Source: an uncultured Ruminococcus sp.
Lineage (GTDB): Bacteria; Bacillota; Clostridia; Oscillospirales; Ruminococcaceae
Reading direction: 5' to 3'
Assembly (NCBI GenBank): GCA_934435205.1
Contig: CAKSAK010000001.1
Coordinates: 496,001-560,000 of the forward strand
Length of the DNA stretch: 64,000 nucleotides
Shown here: piece by piece, positions 51,091-60,277 of the stretch
How the letters are laid out: every line of letters begins with the position of its first letter
Position numbering within the stretch: the first letter of the stretch is position 1
Notes under the pieces: model-generated
What the model was told of the DNA's origin: nothing
What the model saw: only the letters and a program-made list of their open reading frames with translations
Databases searched by the model: none
Position numbers and translations under genes: made by a program

Positions 51091-54068
51091 TACATTGCCT
51101 CCTTTGCCGCATTTTTCTCAGCATTTGCGCTGGCTTCTTTTTCTTCAAGTGCCGCCGCCAAAGACCTAAGTCTTATCTTAGCCGCACCGAGATTTGTTAT
51201 CTCGTCTATTTTAAGCTGAGTGTAAAGCTTGCCCTTTTCTTCAAGGATAGCTCTTACCTCGTCTGTTGTAACAGCGTCGATACCACAGCCGAATGATACA
51301 AGCTGGACGAGCTGCATATCATCATTCTCGCATACATACTCTGCCGCTCTGTAAAGCCTTGAGTGATAAGTCCACTGATTAAGTACGTCAAGTGCAGGTG
51401 TATCCACCTTCATTGCAACGCTGTCCTCAGTGATAACAGCAAAGCCAAGAGAAGCGATAAGCTTGTGTATGCCGTGGTTTATCTCAGGGTCGATGTGGTA
51501 AGGCCTGCCTGCCAGAACGATTATTTTCTGACCCTTTGCCCTTGCCTCAGCGATTATCTCCTGCGCCTTAGCCTCGACATCCCTATGGTATCTCACCTGC
51601 TCAGAATAAGCCTTGTTAAGCACTCCAAGCACCTGCTTTGCAGTGATGTTATACTTTGAAAGCGCTCTTGCCATTGCCTTTGCAACGTGCTTTTTGATGT
51701 TTATGTCAAGATAAGGCATGATGAAATTATCATCATTCAGCTTGTCATTGTTAGCCTTTAGAAGCTCAGGATAATAAGCAACAACAGGACAGTTATAGTG
51801 ATTGTCCGACTGACCCTCGTCAGCATTGTAGCTCATGCAAGGATAGAAGATAAAGTCCACGCCCTTGTCAAGGAGGCTCTCTATATGACCGTGACAAAGC
51901 TTTGCAGGATAACATACCGTATCAGACGGAATAGTTTGCTGACCCTTGTAATATGTATCTCTCGTTGACTCCTCAGACAGCACCACCTCAAAGCCAAGGC
52001 TTGTGAGCAGTGTTGAGAAAAACGGCATAAGGTCATAATAAGACAGCGCAAGAGGCAATCCCACTTTGGCGATAGGCTTTGCAGGCTTGTTGTCAGCATA
52101 AGAGAGTATCTTGTTATACTTATACTCTATCATGTTTTCCGTTCTGTCGGTTATCTTTATGCCTGCACCCTTTTCACAGCGGTTTCCGGAAGTAAATCTT
52201 CTGCCGTCATTAAATCTTATTATAGTAAGGTTACAGTGCGCACCACAGCCACCGCACTGAACGGCTCTTGAATTGTAAGCAAATTCTTCAAGCTGAGCCT
52301 TTGTAAGAACGCCTGACTTGCCGTCCCTGCCCTGAGATTTTTCTTTTGCGAAAAGCGCACAGCCGAACGCACCCATAAGTCCCGCAATGGCAGGTCTTAT
52401 AACGTTTCTGCCAAGCTCCATTTCAAATGACCTGAGCACAGCGTCGTTAAGGAACGTTCCGCCCTGAACGACTATATTCTTGCCAAGCTCGTCAATAGAC
52501 TTGGCTCTTATTACCTTGTAAACTGCGTTCTTGATGATAGACGAAGAAAGTCCTGCAGAGATATCCTCAACGGAAGCTCCGTCCTTTTGCGCCTGCTTTA
52601 CAGATGAGTTCATGAACACTGTACATCTTGAGCCAAGCTCCACAGGTGCTTTTGCAAACAGACCGAGCCTTGCAAACTCTGCAATGTCATATCCCATTGC
52701 ACCTGCAAAAGTCTGAATGAACGAGCCACAGCCTGATGAACAAGCCTCGTTGAGCATAATGCTGTCGATAGCGTTGTTTTTTATCTTGAAGCACTTGATA
52801 TCCTGTCCGCCGATGTCGATGATAAAATCAACGTCAGGGCAGAAATAAGCCGCCGCCTTATAGTGCGCAACAGTTTCAACTATACCATAGTCAACGCCCA
52901 GACCTGCCTTTATAAGATCCTCACCGTAGCCTGTTACCGCAGAAGCCTTTATGTTAAGCTCAGGGGTGGCAAGGCTGTATATCTCCTCAAGCTTTGAAGC
53001 GATTATATCAAGGGGCTGACCCTTGTTTGAGCAGTAGTGCTGATAAAGCAGCTTTCCGTCAGGGGTGATAAGCACAAGCTTTGTGGTGGTAGAGCCTGCG
53101 TCTATACCAAGATAAGCGTCGCCCTTGTAAGTCCTGATATCCTCATATTTAAGGTCAGACTTCTTGTGTCTTTCCACGAAAGCATTATATTCCTCACGGC
53201 TTGCGAACAGCGGCTTGCCTACCACGATATTGTCAGTAGCCTTTGCGTTCACTATCTTGTCAAGGGCTTCGTCTATAGTCATTTCCTCAGCAAGCGTGTC
53301 AGCATGAAGTGCCGCACCAAAAGCCATATAGCAGGAAGAATTTTCAGGAAGTATAGCGTGTTCCTCGTCAAGGTTCAGGGTAGTTCTGAAAGCCTTTCTC
53401 AGTGCGCTGAGATATGTAAGCGGACCGCCAAGGAAAAGCACCTGACCGCCGATCTTTCTGCCCTGCGCCAGACCTGAAACTGTCTGGTCAACAACAGCCT
53501 GAAAAATAGAGGCGGCAATATCCTCTTTTCTTGCGCCCTGATTAAGAAGCGGCTGAATATCAGACTTTGCGAAAACACCGCATCTTGATGCGATAGGATA
53601 AGTCTTTTCCGCCTTAAGAGCAAGGTCGTTCATCTCGTCAGGAGTAACGCCCAAAAGTCCTGCCATCTGGTCGATAAAAGCACCCGTTCCGCCTGCGCAG
53701 GAGCCGTTCATACGCTGTTCAACGCCCCCTGTGAGGAAGATTATCTTAGCGTCCTCGCCGCCAAGCTCAACCACAACGTCAGCCTTTGGATACTTCTTGT
53801 TTACAGCAATAAAAGCGGAAAAGACCTCCTGCACGAAAGAAATTCCACTCGCCTCAGCGATACCAAGGCCAGCCGAGCCTGTTATGGCTATCTTGAACTT
53901 GTCATCAGGATAAAGCTCTCTGATAGTGCGAAGCTGCTCTGCCACAGTTTCCCTTACCTTTGAAAAGTGTCTTTCATATTTGTTATAAATAAACTCGCCC
54001 TCGTCAAGAATTACCGTCTTGACCGTGGTCGAGCCTACGTCTATGCCTAAATCATAAATCTTGCTCAT
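51090..54068 (-). CDS. Acyl-CoA dehydratase activase-like ATPase, two ASKHA domains
   Basis: 992 residues. Two successive BcrAD/BadFG-type ATPase domains: GIDVGSTTVKTVIL at about 7-20 and GIDAGSTTTKLVLI near 325. Each has the cluster cysteines (SCAGGTGAF with SRCGVFAKSD; ACSSGCGSF with SRCTVFMNSS). From about residue 640 a GGCGAHC segment and NRCEKG precede a DUF2229-like dehydratase region with SDTVCYPAKLCHGH and PCMSYNADEGQSDN. The activase uses ATP to drive one electron at very low potential to its partner. A promoter is upstream; the next gene is coupled. Confidence 0.88.
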   Translation of the reverse strand: MSKIYDLGIDVGSTTVKTVILDEGEFIYNKYERHFSKVRETVAEQLRTIRELYPDDKFKIAITGSAGLGIAEASGISFVQEVFSAFIAVNKKYPKADVVVELGGEDAKIIFLTGGVEQRMNGSCAGGTGAFIDQMAGLLGVTPDEMNDLALKAEKTYPIASRCGVFAKSDIQPLLNQGARKEDIAASIFQAVVDQTVSGLAQGRKIGGQVLFLGGPLTYLSALRKAFRTTLNLDEEHAILPENSSCYMAFGAALHADTLAEEMTIDEALDKIVNAKATDNIVVGKPLFASREEYNAFVERHKKSDLKYEDIRTYKGDAYLGIDAGSTTTKLVLITPDGKLLYQHYCSNKGQPLDIIASKLEEIYSLATPELNIKASAVTGYGEDLIKAGLGVDYGIVETVAHYKAAAYFCPDVDFIIDIGGQDIKCFKIKNNAIDSIMLNEACSSGCGSFIQTFAGAMGYDIAEFARLGLFAKAPVELGSRCTVFMNSSVKQAQKDGASVEDISAGLSSSIIKNAVYKVIRAKSIDELGKNIVVQGGTFLNDAVLRSFEMELGRNVIRPAIAGLMGAFGCALFAKEKSQGRDGKSGVLTKAQLEEFAYNSRAVQCGGCGAHCNLTIIRFNDGRRFTSGNRCEKGAGIKITDRTENMIEYKYNKILSYADNKPAKPIAKVGLPLALSYYDLMPFFSTLLTSLGFEVVLSEESTRDTYYKGQQTIPSDTVCYPAKLCHGHIESLLDKGVDFIFYPCMSYNADEGQSDNHYNCPVVAYYPELLKANNDKLNDDNFIMPYLDINIKKHVAKAMARALSKYNITAKQVLGVLNKAYSEQVRYHRDVEAKAQEIIAEARAKGQKIIVLAGRPYHIDPEINHGIHKLIASLGFAVITEDSVAMKVDTPALDVLNQWTYHSRLYRAAEYVCENDDMQLVQLVSFGCGIDAVTTDEVRAILEEKGKLYTQLKIDEITNLGAAKIRLRSLAAALEEKEASANAEKNAAKEAM

Positions 54069-54107
54069 AGTAAAACCTCACTGATTCTCGTTTGTATATT
54101 CCTAGTT

Positions 54108-54136
54108 ATTATAGCACACTTTTTCGCAAATTACAA
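54108..54136 (-). promoter_or_regulatory. Promoter of the activase operon
   Basis: Minus strand: TTGTAA, 17 bp ending GTGTGC, TATAAT. Confidence 0.75.
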
Positions 54137-54196
54137 GCTTTTTATATTAACAAATATGTATGCGCAAAGCAAGATATCACCTACAAAAGCAAAAAC

Positions 54197-54270
54197 GGGC
54201 GAACACTGTTCGCCCCTACAATGCAATAATTACAATGTATGGCAAAAGCGTTCGCCCGTATGAATATTCG
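54197..54270. repeat. GGGCGAAC composite element (full copy)
   Basis: GGGCGAAC-ACT-GTTCGCCCCTACAATGCAATAAT, then TACAATGTATGGCAAAAGCGTTCGCCCGTAT: both ends now carry the GTTCGCC hairpin sequence. It lies between two minus-strand genes. Confidence 0.72.
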
Positions 54271-54286
54271 TATAGATTTATGAAGC

Positions 54287-55819
54287 TTATTCCTGCTCTA
54301 TAAGGCAATCAGTAAGATTAAGGTCATAGAGATTGTTGTAGGTAGGCTGCTGAACAGGCTCACCTGCAAGTCTGTAGAACTGCTCTGAGCCGTACTTCTT
54401 GATGAAGTTCGTGGTGTGGCAGTTTATTTTCAGCTCCTCGATAAACTTCTTCATAACATTGCTGTCAGCACCGTAAGCATTCTCAAGGAAGTCAAAAGCG
54501 TATTTCAGACCCTTCATAGACTGCTGTGTAACGTTGTTTGCGCCATGAAGCAGATTATTGAAAGAGTTCTGCAAAATAACAGTACAGCGGTTTTTGTTAT
54601 CTCTTCCCTCGTTGGTACACTTATCAAGATAAGCTTCGAGATTGTGAAGGATCCAGTGCTGGATCTTCTTGTTAGACGGCGAGATGTTTCTTGCTCTTAC
54701 CGCCTTGTCAAGGCTCTTGTTGCAGTCCATGATGTGTTCACTGATTATCTGACGGCATGAAAGACCATTGTTTATCTTCACAAGGATATCTTCCATTCTT
54801 GGGTGGATAAGTCTTATCATCTTCTCCATTTGGATACAGCTTCTCATTGTATATGTGATGCCGTCCATAAGCAGATTCATAAGAGCCACAGCTTCCTCAG
54901 TGCCTGCCGCTCTTGCGTCAGCAACGTTCTGAGCAGTTATACCGCCCTCGAGGATAGCGTCAACGTCATATTTCTCACGATAATAGTTGAATCTGTCATA
55001 ATATTCCGCAAAACCCTTTGAGAACTCAGGGTTCTGTACATACTGAGCAGCCAGAGCGTGGTCAACAAGGATACCGCTCTCCTCATAAAGCTGCATCATT
55101 TCAGAAAGGTCCTCCCAACCACGGGCAGTAACAAAGCGGTAGTTGTTCTTATCGCTTGCGTCTACCATATAATAGTGGTCAGGGTGAAGCTCAAGATAGG
55201 ATATGATAGCAGGATGAACGCCTGCATAGTAAGCATATTCCTTCCAAACACCGAAATCAGGCTGACACTCGACCCTCTTAACACGGTCGAGAGTAACGAT
55301 ATCGAACTCAGAAACAGACTTGTTGAACTCAGGCGGGTTTCCTGCCGTAACGACTACCCAGCCCGCTGGAACCTGATGAAGTCCGAAAACCTTATACTGC
55401 AAGAACTGGAGCATTGCAGGGGCAAGGGACTCGGAAACGCAGTTGATCTCATCGAGGAAGAGAATACCCTCTTTGATGCCTGTGGCTTCGATAGTGTCAT
55501 AAAGAGTAGCCACGATCTCACTCATCGTGTACTCGGATATCTGCACATCAGCACCGGTGTAGTTTCTATGTACGATAACAGGCAGACCGAGAGCGGACTC
55601 TCTTGTGTGGTGGGACATCGAGTAGGTAACAAGGTTTACGCCGGTTTCCTGAGCTATCTGCTCCATGATAGCGGTCTTACCGATACCAGGAGCGCCAAGC
55701 AGGAACACAGGTCTCTGATGTTCTATGCTAATTCGGTAATCGCCAAATTCGTCTTTAATGAGATAGGCTTGTATCGCATTAAGTATCTGTTGTTTTGCGT
55801 CTTTAATATTCATAATCAC
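54287..55819 (-). CDS. MoxR-type AAA+ ATPase
   Basis: 510 residues. The AAA core is in the first 250 residues: Walker A GAPGIGKTA, Walker B GILFLDEIN and sensor-1 VVTAGNPPEFN, with SALGLPVIVHR as the MoxR helix-2 insert. The second half is all-helical and unfamiliar (CIQMEKMIRLIHPRMEDI...). MoxR ATPases usually pair with VWA-domain proteins for metal insertion or protein assembly; none is nearby. A promoter is upstream and no other gene is in the unit. Confidence 0.87.
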   Translation of the reverse strand: MIMNIKDAKQQILNAIQAYLIKDEFGDYRISIEHQRPVFLLGAPGIGKTAIMEQIAQETGVNLVTYSMSHHTRESALGLPVIVHRNYTGADVQISEYTMSEIVATLYDTIEATGIKEGILFLDEINCVSESLAPAMLQFLQYKVFGLHQVPAGWVVVTAGNPPEFNKSVSEFDIVTLDRVKRVECQPDFGVWKEYAYYAGVHPAIISYLELHPDHYYMVDASDKNNYRFVTARGWEDLSEMMQLYEESGILVDHALAAQYVQNPEFSKGFAEYYDRFNYYREKYDVDAILEGGITAQNVADARAAGTEEAVALMNLLMDGITYTMRSCIQMEKMIRLIHPRMEDILVKINNGLSCRQIISEHIMDCNKSLDKAVRARNISPSNKKIQHWILHNLEAYLDKCTNEGRDNKNRCTVILQNSFNNLLHGANNVTQQSMKGLKYAFDFLENAYGADSNVMKKFIEELKINCHTTNFIKKYGSEQFYRLAGEPVQQPTYNNLYDLNLTDCLIEQE

Positions 55820-55885
55820 TTCTCCTCAGTGCAGTCTGAAGCTGTGAACAAAAAGCACTGCACAATTAAATAATCTCACCATTTT

Positions 55886-55914
55886 ATTATAAACTATCTC
55901 CAAATTAAAGTCAA
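55886..55914 (-). promoter_or_regulatory. Promoter of the MoxR ATPase
   Basis: Minus strand: TTGACT, 17 bp, TATAAT. In the 349-base gap to the next gene I see only this and the divergent promoter. Confidence 0.8.
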
Positions 55915-56102
55915 TAGTCATCACAAGTTTTGTCAGCTTACACAAACAATTGAAAATATTTTAGTTATTCTGTATCAAAGTCATAAAATTTAACTGTTAA
56001 AATATTGATATCAGAGCAGAATTTTCAACAGACTTTTAAGCTTTTTTCAAACGTTTTCGCCTATGCCCAAGCCGACCTCATAGCATCAGTGCTTGCTTGG
56101 TT

Positions 56103-56131
56103 TTGACATCTTCCAAACAATGTGCTATAAT
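56103..56131 (+). promoter_or_regulatory. Promoter of the aldose epimerase-dtd-arsC operon
   Basis: TTGACA, 17 bp ending TGTGC, TATAAT. Confidence 0.88.
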
Positions 56132-56168
56132 AATAAGGTATAAAATTTATCCCTCGGAGGTCTGATCT

Positions 56169-57011
56169 ATGCTTTATGAAATAAAAAATGATAAACTCTC
56201 TATCTCAGCCGACACTTTCGGTGCTGAGCTTCACTCTATCAAACTGGACGGCAAAGAATATCTCTGGCAGTGCGGTGACGCTTGGAAACGCTACGCTCCA
56301 ATCCTCTTCCCGTTCATATGCTCCCCTAAAGACCGCACCTACAAGGCTGGCGGTAAAGAATATCACCTTGCCGCAAACCACGGCTTCGCCCGTGACAGCG
56401 AATTTGCTTTTGTTGGAAGCACCAAAAATTCCGTAAGCTTTGTTCTCAAAGACAATGACGTGACACTTGCTCAATATCCATATCATTTCGAGCTTGAAGT
56501 AACCTACTCCATAAAAGGCTCAAAGGTAACTGTCACAAACACTGTAAAGAACACTGACGAAAAGGCTATGTACTTCTATCTGGGCGGTCACCCTGCTTTT
56601 ATCTGCGATATCCAAGGCGGTAAATGCACAGTTGAGTACGAGAAAAATGAGCATATAGTTCAGCCTATCCCAAACGGCGAGAGGACTATCCTTGACGGTG
56701 AAAAGACTATCACTCTCACAAGAGAGCTTTTCGACTATGACGTTATCATGAAAGACCACCCTGCTTCAAAGGCTGTCACCCTGAAAAAGTCTGACGGCGG
56801 CTTTGTAAAGCTTTCATTCCCACATTCTGAGTGCATTGCGGTATGGACTTCCACAGGCGACCCTGGCGCTCAGTTTATCTGCCTCGAGCCTTGGACTAGC
56901 GTACCTGTTTACGAGGACGACGCTTTCGAGGATATCGAAAACAAGCCTCATGCTATCAAGCTTGCTCCTGAAGCTGTTTACACCTACAGCTACACCGTGG
57001 AGGTGGGCTGA
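56169..57011 (+). CDS. Aldose 1-epimerase family protein (LacX/YeaD-like)
   Basis: 280 residues of mutarotase fold: FGAELHSIKLDGKEYLWQ at the N-terminus, NHGFARDSEF with the conserved catalytic-type His, GGHPAFIC with the second His, and ECIAVWTSTG with CLEPWTSVP near the end holding the acid. It interconverts sugar anomers, possibly of glucose or galactose. GGAGG precedes the ATG. Its stop overlaps the dtd start as TGATG. Confidence 0.9.
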   Translation: MLYEIKNDKLSISADTFGAELHSIKLDGKEYLWQCGDAWKRYAPILFPFICSPKDRTYKAGGKEYHLAANHGFARDSEFAFVGSTKNSVSFVLKDNDVTLAQYPYHFELEVTYSIKGSKVTVTNTVKNTDEKAMYFYLGGHPAFICDIQGGKCTVEYEKNEHIVQPIPNGERTILDGEKTITLTRELFDYDVIMKDHPASKAVTLKKSDGGFVKLSFPHSECIAVWTSTGDPGAQFICLEPWTSVPVYEDDAFEDIENKPHAIKLAPEAVYTYSYTVEVG

Positions 57012-57472
57012 TGAGAGCGGTAATACAGAGGGTCACAGGTGCAAAAGTTGAGGTCGAGGGCAAGGTCACAGGTGAGATAGAAAAGGGCTTTCTGATACTT
57101 TTCGGAGTAGGTCAGGAGGACACTGAAGCTGATTGTGACAAGCTTGCAGACAAGATATCAAAGCTGAGAATTTTTGCTGACGAGAATGACAAGACCAATC
57201 TTTCCATAAACGATGTTGGCGGAGATATTCTTTGTGTTTCGCAGTTCACACTTTATGCAGATTGTCACCACGGCAACCGCCCGTCATTTATCTATGCAGG
57301 CAAGCCTGAAGAAGCCAACAGGCTTTATGAATACTTCTGCAAGGTCTGCGGTGAGAAAATTTCAGGCAAGGTTGAAAAGGGCGTTTTCGGTGCAGACATG
57401 AAAGTCTCACTGCTCAATGACGGCCCTTTCACTATCATTCTTGAATGCAGAAACGGAGAGATAATCCCATGA
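57011..57472 (+). CDS. dtd: D-aminoacyl-tRNA deacylase
   Basis: 153 residues. MRAVIQRVTGAKVEV is the family start; SQFTLYADCHHGNRPSF carries the SQFTL active-site motif, and LNDGPFTI corresponds to the cis-Pro motif GPVT, with Phe in place of Val. It hydrolyses D-amino acids and glycine from mischarged tRNA. It overlaps the genes on either side by 1 and 4 bases. Confidence 0.94.
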   Translation: MRAVIQRVTGAKVEVEGKVTGEIEKGFLILFGVGQEDTEADCDKLADKISKLRIFADENDKTNLSINDVGGDILCVSQFTLYADCHHGNRPSFIYAGKPEEANRLYEYFCKVCGEKISGKVEKGVFGADMKVSLLNDGPFTIILECRNGEIIP

Positions 57473-57810
57473 ACATACAGATATTCGGCAAGTCAAAATC
57501 CTTTGACACCAAAAAGGCTGAACGTTATTTCAAAGAGCGTGGCATAAAGTTCCAATCTGTTGACCTGCCTACAAAGGGACTTAGCAAGGGCGAGCTTAAC
57601 TCAGTGCTTGCGGCTGTGGGGGACATCGACAAGCTTATTGACCCAAAGGCAAAGGGCGAGCAGGCAATGCTCATAAAATATCTCGGAAGCACAGAGGAAA
57701 AGATAGAAAAGCTTCTTGACTATCCCGAGCTTTTTGCCGCACCTATCGTCAGAAACGGCAAGAAAGCCACAGTAGGCTTCTGCCCCGAGGTATGGAAAAG
57801 CTGGGAATAA
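57469..57810 (+). CDS. ArsC/Spx-like protein without the active-site cysteine
   Basis: 113 residues of the ArsC/Spx thioredoxin-like fold: QIFGKSKSFDTKKAERYFKERG at the N-terminus, where the family's CxxC or Cys is replaced (GKSKSF). The C-terminal half includes APIVRNGKKATVGFCPEVWKSW, like the cis-Pro loop and end of the family. Arsenate reduction is therefore unlikely; a regulatory or structural role is possible. Start overlaps dtd (ATGA). Confidence 0.82.
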   Translation: MNIQIFGKSKSFDTKKAERYFKERGIKFQSVDLPTKGLSKGELNSVLAAVGDIDKLIDPKAKGEQAMLIKYLGSTEEKIEKLLDYPELFAAPIVRNGKKATVGFCPEVWKSWE

Positions 57811-57847
57811 CCCTATATGAAAATACTGTGAAAATTGCCGATATTCG

Positions 57848-57876
57848 TTGAAAGAAGCTTGAAAGTGTGGTATAAT
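57848..57876 (+). promoter_or_regulatory. Promoter of the amidohydrolase gene
   Basis: TTGAAA, 17 bp ending AGTGTGG, TATAAT. Confidence 0.8.
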
Positions 57877-57914
57877 ACCATATGGAAAAGTATTTTCAGA
57901 AAGAGATGTTTTAA

Positions 57915-58709
57915 ATGGTAATTGATTTTCACGTTCACGCTTTTAATCCAAAGGTGGCGGAAAAAGCTGTTGAAAAGCTTCAGGCTTGCAGTGGGATAAC
58001 ACCTTTCACAAGAGGCACTGTGGAGGAAACTATACAGCGTTTTGACGAATGGGGCGTTGACAAGGGCGTGCTGTTATCAGTGGCAACAAAGCCTACTCAG
58101 CAGAGAGTTATAAACGATTGGTGTGCTGAGCAGGACGGCGGGAGATTTATAAGCTTCGGCTGTTTACACCCTGACGCTGAGGACTATGAGCAGGAGATAG
58201 CCCACATAAAAGAGCTTGGACTTCACGGCATAAAGCTTCACCCTGATTATCAGGGCTTTATGATAGATGATGAGCGCATGGACAAGATATATGACGCCAT
58301 TGAAAGAGCCGACCTGCCTGTTATATTCCATTCTGGCTATGACTGCGTTTCCCCTGACCTTATCCACTCCACACCTGAGAGGGCGCTGAACATGATAAAA
58401 AAGCACCCTAAGCTCAAGGTCATTCTTGCACATCTTGGTGCAAACATGATGTGGGAAAAGGTACTTGACGTTCTTGCAGGCGTTGACGGTGAAGTTTATT
58501 TTGACACCGCTTTCACAAGTATGTGTCCTGATGAGCTTATGCAGGCTATCGTTGAAAAGCATGGTGCTGACAGGATACTTTTTGCAAGCGATTGCCCTTG
58601 GGACAGCTCCTATCTTATAAAAGAAAAGATACTGCGCTTGAACATTTCCGAGGATAACAAAGATAAAATTCTCGGAGGCAACGCAGAAAGGCTTCTTGGC
58701 TTAAAATAA
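57915..58709 (+). CDS. Amidohydrolase-2 family metal-dependent hydrolase
   Basis: 264 residues. DFHVHAF gives the two metal His; GIKLHPDYQGF, PVIFHSGYD and VILAHLGANM continue the barrel, and FASDCPWDSS has the catalytic Asp. The group includes decarboxylases and hydrolases; the substrate is not known. The start ATG has AAAGAGATG in front, a moderate RBS. Confidence 0.87.
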   Translation: MVIDFHVHAFNPKVAEKAVEKLQACSGITPFTRGTVEETIQRFDEWGVDKGVLLSVATKPTQQRVINDWCAEQDGGRFISFGCLHPDAEDYEQEIAHIKELGLHGIKLHPDYQGFMIDDERMDKIYDAIERADLPVIFHSGYDCVSPDLIHSTPERALNMIKKHPKLKVILAHLGANMMWEKVLDVLAGVDGEVYFDTAFTSMCPDELMQAIVEKHGADRILFASDCPWDSSYLIKEKILRLNISEDNKDKILGGNAERLLGLK

Positions 58710-58742
58710 AATTGTGTAAATTTTGAAAAGAGGATATAAAAA

Positions 58743-59369
58743 ATGAGATCAAAACTGCTTGCGGCTGTGCTGGCTTGTTCTGCGGTTTTCGGGCTTGCGT
58801 CATGTGGGGCAGTGCTTCCTGAAAACTCCTCCGAAACTGAGACCACCACGGGTACTGCCGCCCAGAGAGTTATAGAGACCACAAAGACCGCCACCATGGG
58901 CGACGATTACGATGAGGACGATGAGGATTACGAGGGCTACACCACCACCACTTCCGTGACGGCTGGCACACTTGAAAATCCTGACGTAAGCATTGACGAG
59001 GGCTACGATCCTGACATAATCGCAACGGCAACAAAGAGGACGACCACCACGACCACCACCACTGCCGCTGAGACCGAGGCGACTAAAAAGACCACCACCA
59101 CAAAGTTCAAAAAGGACGCGCTTTTCCCTTTGGGTGATGATGTGAAATACCCTGATTCTATACCATTTCTTGTAAAGTCCGACACCTCTTACCTTAATCT
59201 CAGATACGGTCCGTCAAAAAAATATGACGTGATAGAAAAGATACCTGACGGCAAGACCATAAACGGCTATGGCGAGCGGACAGACGGCGACGGAAACATA
59301 TGGGTATATGTAAAATACAACGATAAAAGCGGCTGGGTAATGAAAGAGCTTCTCAGCGGCACTGAATAA
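58743..59369 (+). CDS. Lipoprotein with Thr-rich linker and SH3b domain
   Basis: 208 residues. Lipobox GLASC (Cys21). A linker of about 110 residues is very rich in Thr, Asp and Glu, including an eight-Thr run. The C-terminal ~65 residues form a bacterial SH3 domain (SYLNLRYGPSKKYDVIEKIPDG, WVYVKYNDKSGWVMKELL), which likely binds peptidoglycan stem peptides. GAGG precedes the ATG. The linker is typical of Ruminococcus-type surface proteins. Confidence 0.85.
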   Translation: MRSKLLAAVLACSAVFGLASCGAVLPENSSETETTTGTAAQRVIETTKTATMGDDYDEDDEDYEGYTTTTSVTAGTLENPDVSIDEGYDPDIIATATKRTTTTTTTTAAETEATKKTTTTKFKKDALFPLGDDVKYPDSIPFLVKSDTSYLNLRYGPSKKYDVIEKIPDGKTINGYGERTDGDGNIWVYVKYNDKSGWVMKELLSGTE

Positions 59370-59383
59370 ACGGAGGACGAATA

Positions 59384-59890
59384 ATGGACAGCTTCAAGGA
59401 ACAAATAGTTCGCAAGATTCCCACAAAGAACGATAAGATACAGAAAATTTTCATCATGATAGCAAGCGTGGCACTTGCCGCACTGTGCTTTATCTTCCCT
59501 TTTGGCACGCAGTTTTCTGTAATAGGCATTTTTCTTGCCGCCGCCGCACTTTATGGCGGTTATTATCTTACAACAAAACTCGATGTGGAGTATGAATACA
59601 TTTTCACAAACGGAGAAATAGACGTTGACAAGATAACGGCTCAGCGTTCAAGAAAACGCCTTATCACATTCCGTTGCGGCAGTGCGACAGATTTCGGCAT
59701 TGCTGACGAGAATTTCACTGTACCTGAGGGTGCAACACAGGTCCTTGCCTGCGCTTGTGACGATAGCCTTACAGACTACTACATAACATTCAACCACAAA
59801 AATCTCGGGCTTACAACTGTTATCTTCACACCTGATGATGATATGCTGGAGCTTATGAAGCCTGCGCTTCCGAGAACACTGAGGAAATAA
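59384..59890 (+). CDS. Two-helix membrane protein (DUF6106-like)
   Basis: 168 residues. Two membrane helices at about 22-42 and 45-65 with short cytoplasmic ends; the C-terminal ~95 residues form a soluble PH/ferredoxin-like domain (YEYIFTNGEIDVDKI, RKRLITFRCGSATDFGIADEN). The name is from pattern memory; no function is known. GGAGGA precedes the ATG. It is 14 bases after the SH3 lipoprotein and 3 bases before acpS, so it is in one operon. Confidence 0.72.
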   Translation: MDSFKEQIVRKIPTKNDKIQKIFIMIASVALAALCFIFPFGTQFSVIGIFLAAAALYGGYYLTTKLDVEYEYIFTNGEIDVDKITAQRSRKRLITFRCGSATDFGIADENFTVPEGATQVLACACDDSLTDYYITFNHKNLGLTTVIFTPDDDMLELMKPALPRTLRK

Positions 59891-59893
59891 AAA

Positions 59894-60277
59894 ATGAAAA
59901 TATTTGTCGGAACTGATCTTATCGAGATCGAACGCATAAAAAAAAGCTGTCAGAGCCGACGTTTCTGCGAAAGGGTTTACTCCGAAAAGGAGCTGACCCT
60001 TTTTTCGCAGAAGAAAAACCCCTATGAATCTATGGCGGCGAACTGGGCGGCAAAGGAAAGCTTCGCAAAGGCTTTAGGCACAGGGGTGGAGGGCTTCGCT
60101 TTGAATGAGGTGTCATGCTTGCGTGACGAGCTTGGCTGTCCTTATCTGGAGCTTACGGGCAATGCGCTTTTGGCGGCTGAAAAAAGGGGGCTGACCTTTG
60201 CGGTTTCCCTTTCCCACATCAAGGATATCGCTTCGGCGGTGGTGGTAGCATACGAAAAGGAGGATAAAAATGGATAG
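59894..60277 (+). CDS. acpS: Holo-[acyl-carrier-protein] synthase
   Basis: 127 residues. VGTDLIEIERI holds the metal-site Asp and WAAKESFAKALGTG the second acidic residue; the end VSLSHIKDIASAVVVA matches the family. It moves 4'-phosphopantetheine from CoA to ACP. It overlaps nnr by 8 bases, a pairing known from many bacteria. Confidence 0.95.
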   Translation: MKIFVGTDLIEIERIKKSCQSRRFCERVYSEKELTLFSQKKNPYESMAANWAAKESFAKALGTGVEGFALNEVSCLRDELGCPYLELTGNALLAAEKRGLTFAVSLSHIKDIASAVVVAYEKEDKNG

